From Microbacterium testaceum (GTDB taxonomy: Bacteria > Actinomycetota > Actinomycetes > Actinomycetales > Microbacteriaceae): 32,281 nucleotides of DNA. The translations under genes were made by a program, and so were the position numbers. The stretch covers positions 1-32,281 of the forward strand of contig NZ_LDRU01000083.1 in assembly GCF_001476285.1 (NCBI RefSeq). Reading direction: 5' to 3'. Shown one piece after another: positions 30,959 to 32,281 of this stretch. The notes under the pieces are model-generated. The model was not told the DNA's origin, made no database searches, and was given only the letters and a program-made list of their open reading frames with translations. Within the stretch, counting starts at the first letter, position 1, and each line of letters opens with the position of its first letter.

Positions 30959-32194
30959 ATGCGCATGACAGCACCCCGGCGCGCGATCCTCGGCTCAGCG
31001 GCGATCCTCGCCGTCTCGGCCCTCGCCCTGACCGGCTGCTCCGGCGGCGGCTCCGGCGACGACACCGCCCAGGGCGGCGACGGGCCCGAGATCGTCGTCT
31101 GGACCGACGCCGAGCGCGAGCAGGCCATCGGCGACGCTGCGAAGGCCTTCGAGGAGGAGACGGGCGCGACCGTGCGTCTCGTGCAGAAGAACTTCGAGGA
31201 CCTGCGCAACGACTTCATCGCCCAGGTGCCCACCGGCGAAGGGCCCGACATCACCGTGGGCGCGCACGACTGGCTCGGTGCCCTCGTCGCCGCCGGCGTC
31301 GTCGACACGATCGACCTCGGCGAGACCGCCTCGAAGTTCGAGCCCGTCGCTCTCGAGGCCATGACCTACGACGGGCAGCTCTACGCCCTGCCGTATTCGC
31401 TCGAGACGGTCGCCCTGGTCCAGAACACCGCCCTGGTGGGGACGGAGGCACCCGCAACGTGGGACGACATGATCCAGCGAGGTCTGGCATCCGGGGCGGA
31501 GCGCCCGTTCGTCATCAACACCGCCGGCGAGACCGGCGACGGGTACACGATGTACGGACTCCAGACCTCGTTCGGCGCCCCCGTGTTCGTTCAGGATGCC
31601 AGCGGCTCGTACACGTCCGAGGTGGGCATGGGAGGGGCGCCGGGTGAGAGATTCGCCCAGTGGCTGTCGACCAACGGACAGACCGGGTATCTCTCGACCA
31701 CGATCGACTACGACATCAACAACGAGCTGTTCGCGAGCGGTAAGGCTCCGTACACCGTTCAAGGACCCTGGGCGATCAGCTCGTTCGAGGGCATCGATGT
31801 CGCGGTGAACCCGATCCCCAGCGCGGGCGGCGAGACCGCGGCCCCCTTCGTGGGCGTACAGGGCTTCTACCTGAGCGCCCAGAGCAAGAACTCCCTGCTC
31901 GCGACCGAGTTCCTCGTGAACTACCTCGGCACCGAGGACGCGCAGCGCGCGCTCTACGAGGCCGACCCGCGCATCCCCGCATACACCTCGCTCGGTCAGG
32001 AGGTGGCATCCGACCCGATCATCGCCGGCTTCCTCTCGTCGGCGCAGAACGGCGTCCCGATGCCCTCGATCCCCGAGATGGGTTCGGTGTGGGACCTCTG
32101 GAACGCCGCTGAGGCCCAGATCATCTCCGGCGCCGAGCCCGTCTCGACGTGGAACCAGATGATCACCGACCTGCAGAGCACGCTGGCCGGCTGA
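30959..32194 (+). CDS. ABC sugar transporter substrate-binding lipoprotein (MalE-like, CUT1)
   Basis: Surface-anchored binding protein for an oligosaccharide importer. The 411-residue product has a lipobox LALTGC with C27 after a short basic and hydrophobic signal, then a Gly/Ser spacer. The MalE-like fold is shown by EIVVWTDAEREQAIGDAAKAF, GPDITVGAHDWLG, YDGQLYALPYSLETVAL, FINTAG-like VINTAGETGDGY, GKAPYTVQGPWAISSF and the late GSVWDLWNAAEAQI. ATG 30959 has AGAAAGGGA upstream; ATG 30965 is a less likely alternative. It follows GH42, so beta-galactosides or galacto-oligosaccharides are a reasonable ligand, though the fold resembles maltodextrin binders. A 13-bp hairpin separates it from the next gene. 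Confidence 0.92.
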   Translation: MRMTAPRRAILGSAAILAVSALALTGCSGGGSGDDTAQGGDGPEIVVWTDAEREQAIGDAAKAFEEETGATVRLVQKNFEDLRNDFIAQVPTGEGPDITVGAHDWLGALVAAGVVDTIDLGETASKFEPVALEAMTYDGQLYALPYSLETVALVQNTALVGTEAPATWDDMIQRGLASGAERPFVINTAGETGDGYTMYGLQTSFGAPVFVQDASGSYTSEVGMGGAPGERFAQWLSTNGQTGYLSTTIDYDINNELFASGKAPYTVQGPWAISSFEGIDVAVNPIPSAGGETAAPFVGVQGFYLSAQSKNSLLATEFLVNYLGTEDAQRALYEADPRIPAYTSLGQEVASDPIIAGFLSSAQNGVPMPSIPEMGSVWDLWNAAEAQIISGAEPVSTWNQMITDLQSTLAG

Positions 32195-32199
32195 CGACT

Positions 32200-32235
32200 C
32201 CGCGGGCGGGCGCGATCACGCACGCCCGCCCGCGG
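32200..32235 (+). other. 13-bp perfect hairpin between binding protein and permease
   Basis: CCGCGGGCGGGCG (32200-32212) pairs perfectly with CGCCCGCCCGCGG (32223-32235) around a ten-base loop. No T tract follows, and the next start codon is only 27 bases away. Such stems after binding-protein genes commonly protect the upstream mRNA or attenuate downstream permease expression; that role is inferred. Confidence 0.75.
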
Positions 32236-32262
32236 TACCACCCCGACGAATCCGGAGCACCC

Positions 32263-32281
32263 ATGTCGGTCACCCCTCCCG
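32263..32281 (+). CDS. start of next gene, probably ABC sugar permease (3' part outside window)
   Basis: ATG 32263 with GGAG at 32254-32257 opens a frame (MSVTPP) that runs off the window. The position after a MalE-like binding protein suggests a MalF-type permease, but six residues cannot show it. The evidence is only the ribosome site, spacing and context. Confidence 0.45.

Noticed and set aside
1..32281. CRISPR arrays, insertion sequences, prophage or integrase genes
   Set aside because: No regularly spaced repeats of suitable length, no terminal inverted repeats with a transposase, and no integrase-like frame were seen on either strand.

Overview
The window is chromosomal DNA from a high-GC Gram-positive actinobacterium. 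Very strong G/C at third codon positions, frequent GTG starts, actinobacterial gene families and many start codons placed exactly six bases after a TAnnnT hexamer (leaderless genes) support this. The protein flavour and the recurrent word GGATGCC suggest Microbacteriaceae, probably Microbacterium; that is inference, with no 16S rRNA gene here to prove it. No transposase, integrase, phage gene or CRISPR array was seen.

Layout. 1-4038 (+): 3' part of gnd, a VanZ-like membrane protein, and an OmpR-type response regulator with its histidine kinase. 4053-5066 (-): a membrane-anchored DUF218/YdcF protein. 5143-8115 (-): a compact flavin electron-transfer operon made of an FMN-binding lipoprotein, an ApbE flavin transferase and an RnfD/NqrB-like membrane domain fused to a ferredoxin-reductase-like domain. 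8397-10942 (-): tRNA-Gln, glmU and prs, with the glmU start codon one base after the tRNA end. 11025-12037 (+): a MarR regulator coupled to a small membrane protein. 12060-13850 (-): an ABC-F ATPase. 13964-17492 (-): DUF427 protein followed by a complete osmoprotectant-type ABC importer. 17629-19619 (-): an aldo/keto reductase translationally coupled to ispE. 19732-22198: a Stealth-family sugar-phosphate transferase (+) overlapping tail to tail with a calcineurin-like phosphoesterase (-). 22515-23354 (-): rsmA. 23412-24998 (+): an MFS sugar porter and a 38-residue charged protein. 25059-27547 (-): metG and tatD. 27603-32281: a LacI regulator (-) divergent from a GH42 beta-galactosidase, a sugar-binding lipoprotein and the first codons of a probable permease (+), with two 18-base operator-like arms in the divergent region.

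How it fits together. metG, tatD, rsmA, ispE, the ABC-F gene, glmU and prs look like a dispersed version of a housekeeping neighbourhood known in actinobacteria (in Mycobacterium tuberculosis metS-tatD-rpfB-ksgA-ispE, with prsA and glmU nearby). Here it is split by accessory genes and rpfB is absent from its usual place. The most system-like accessory unit is the flavin operon: NAD(P)H electrons probably enter the reductase domain, cross the membrane domain and reach a surface lipoprotein flavinylated by ApbE. The right-hand unit is a galactoside uptake and hydrolysis locus under LacI-type control.
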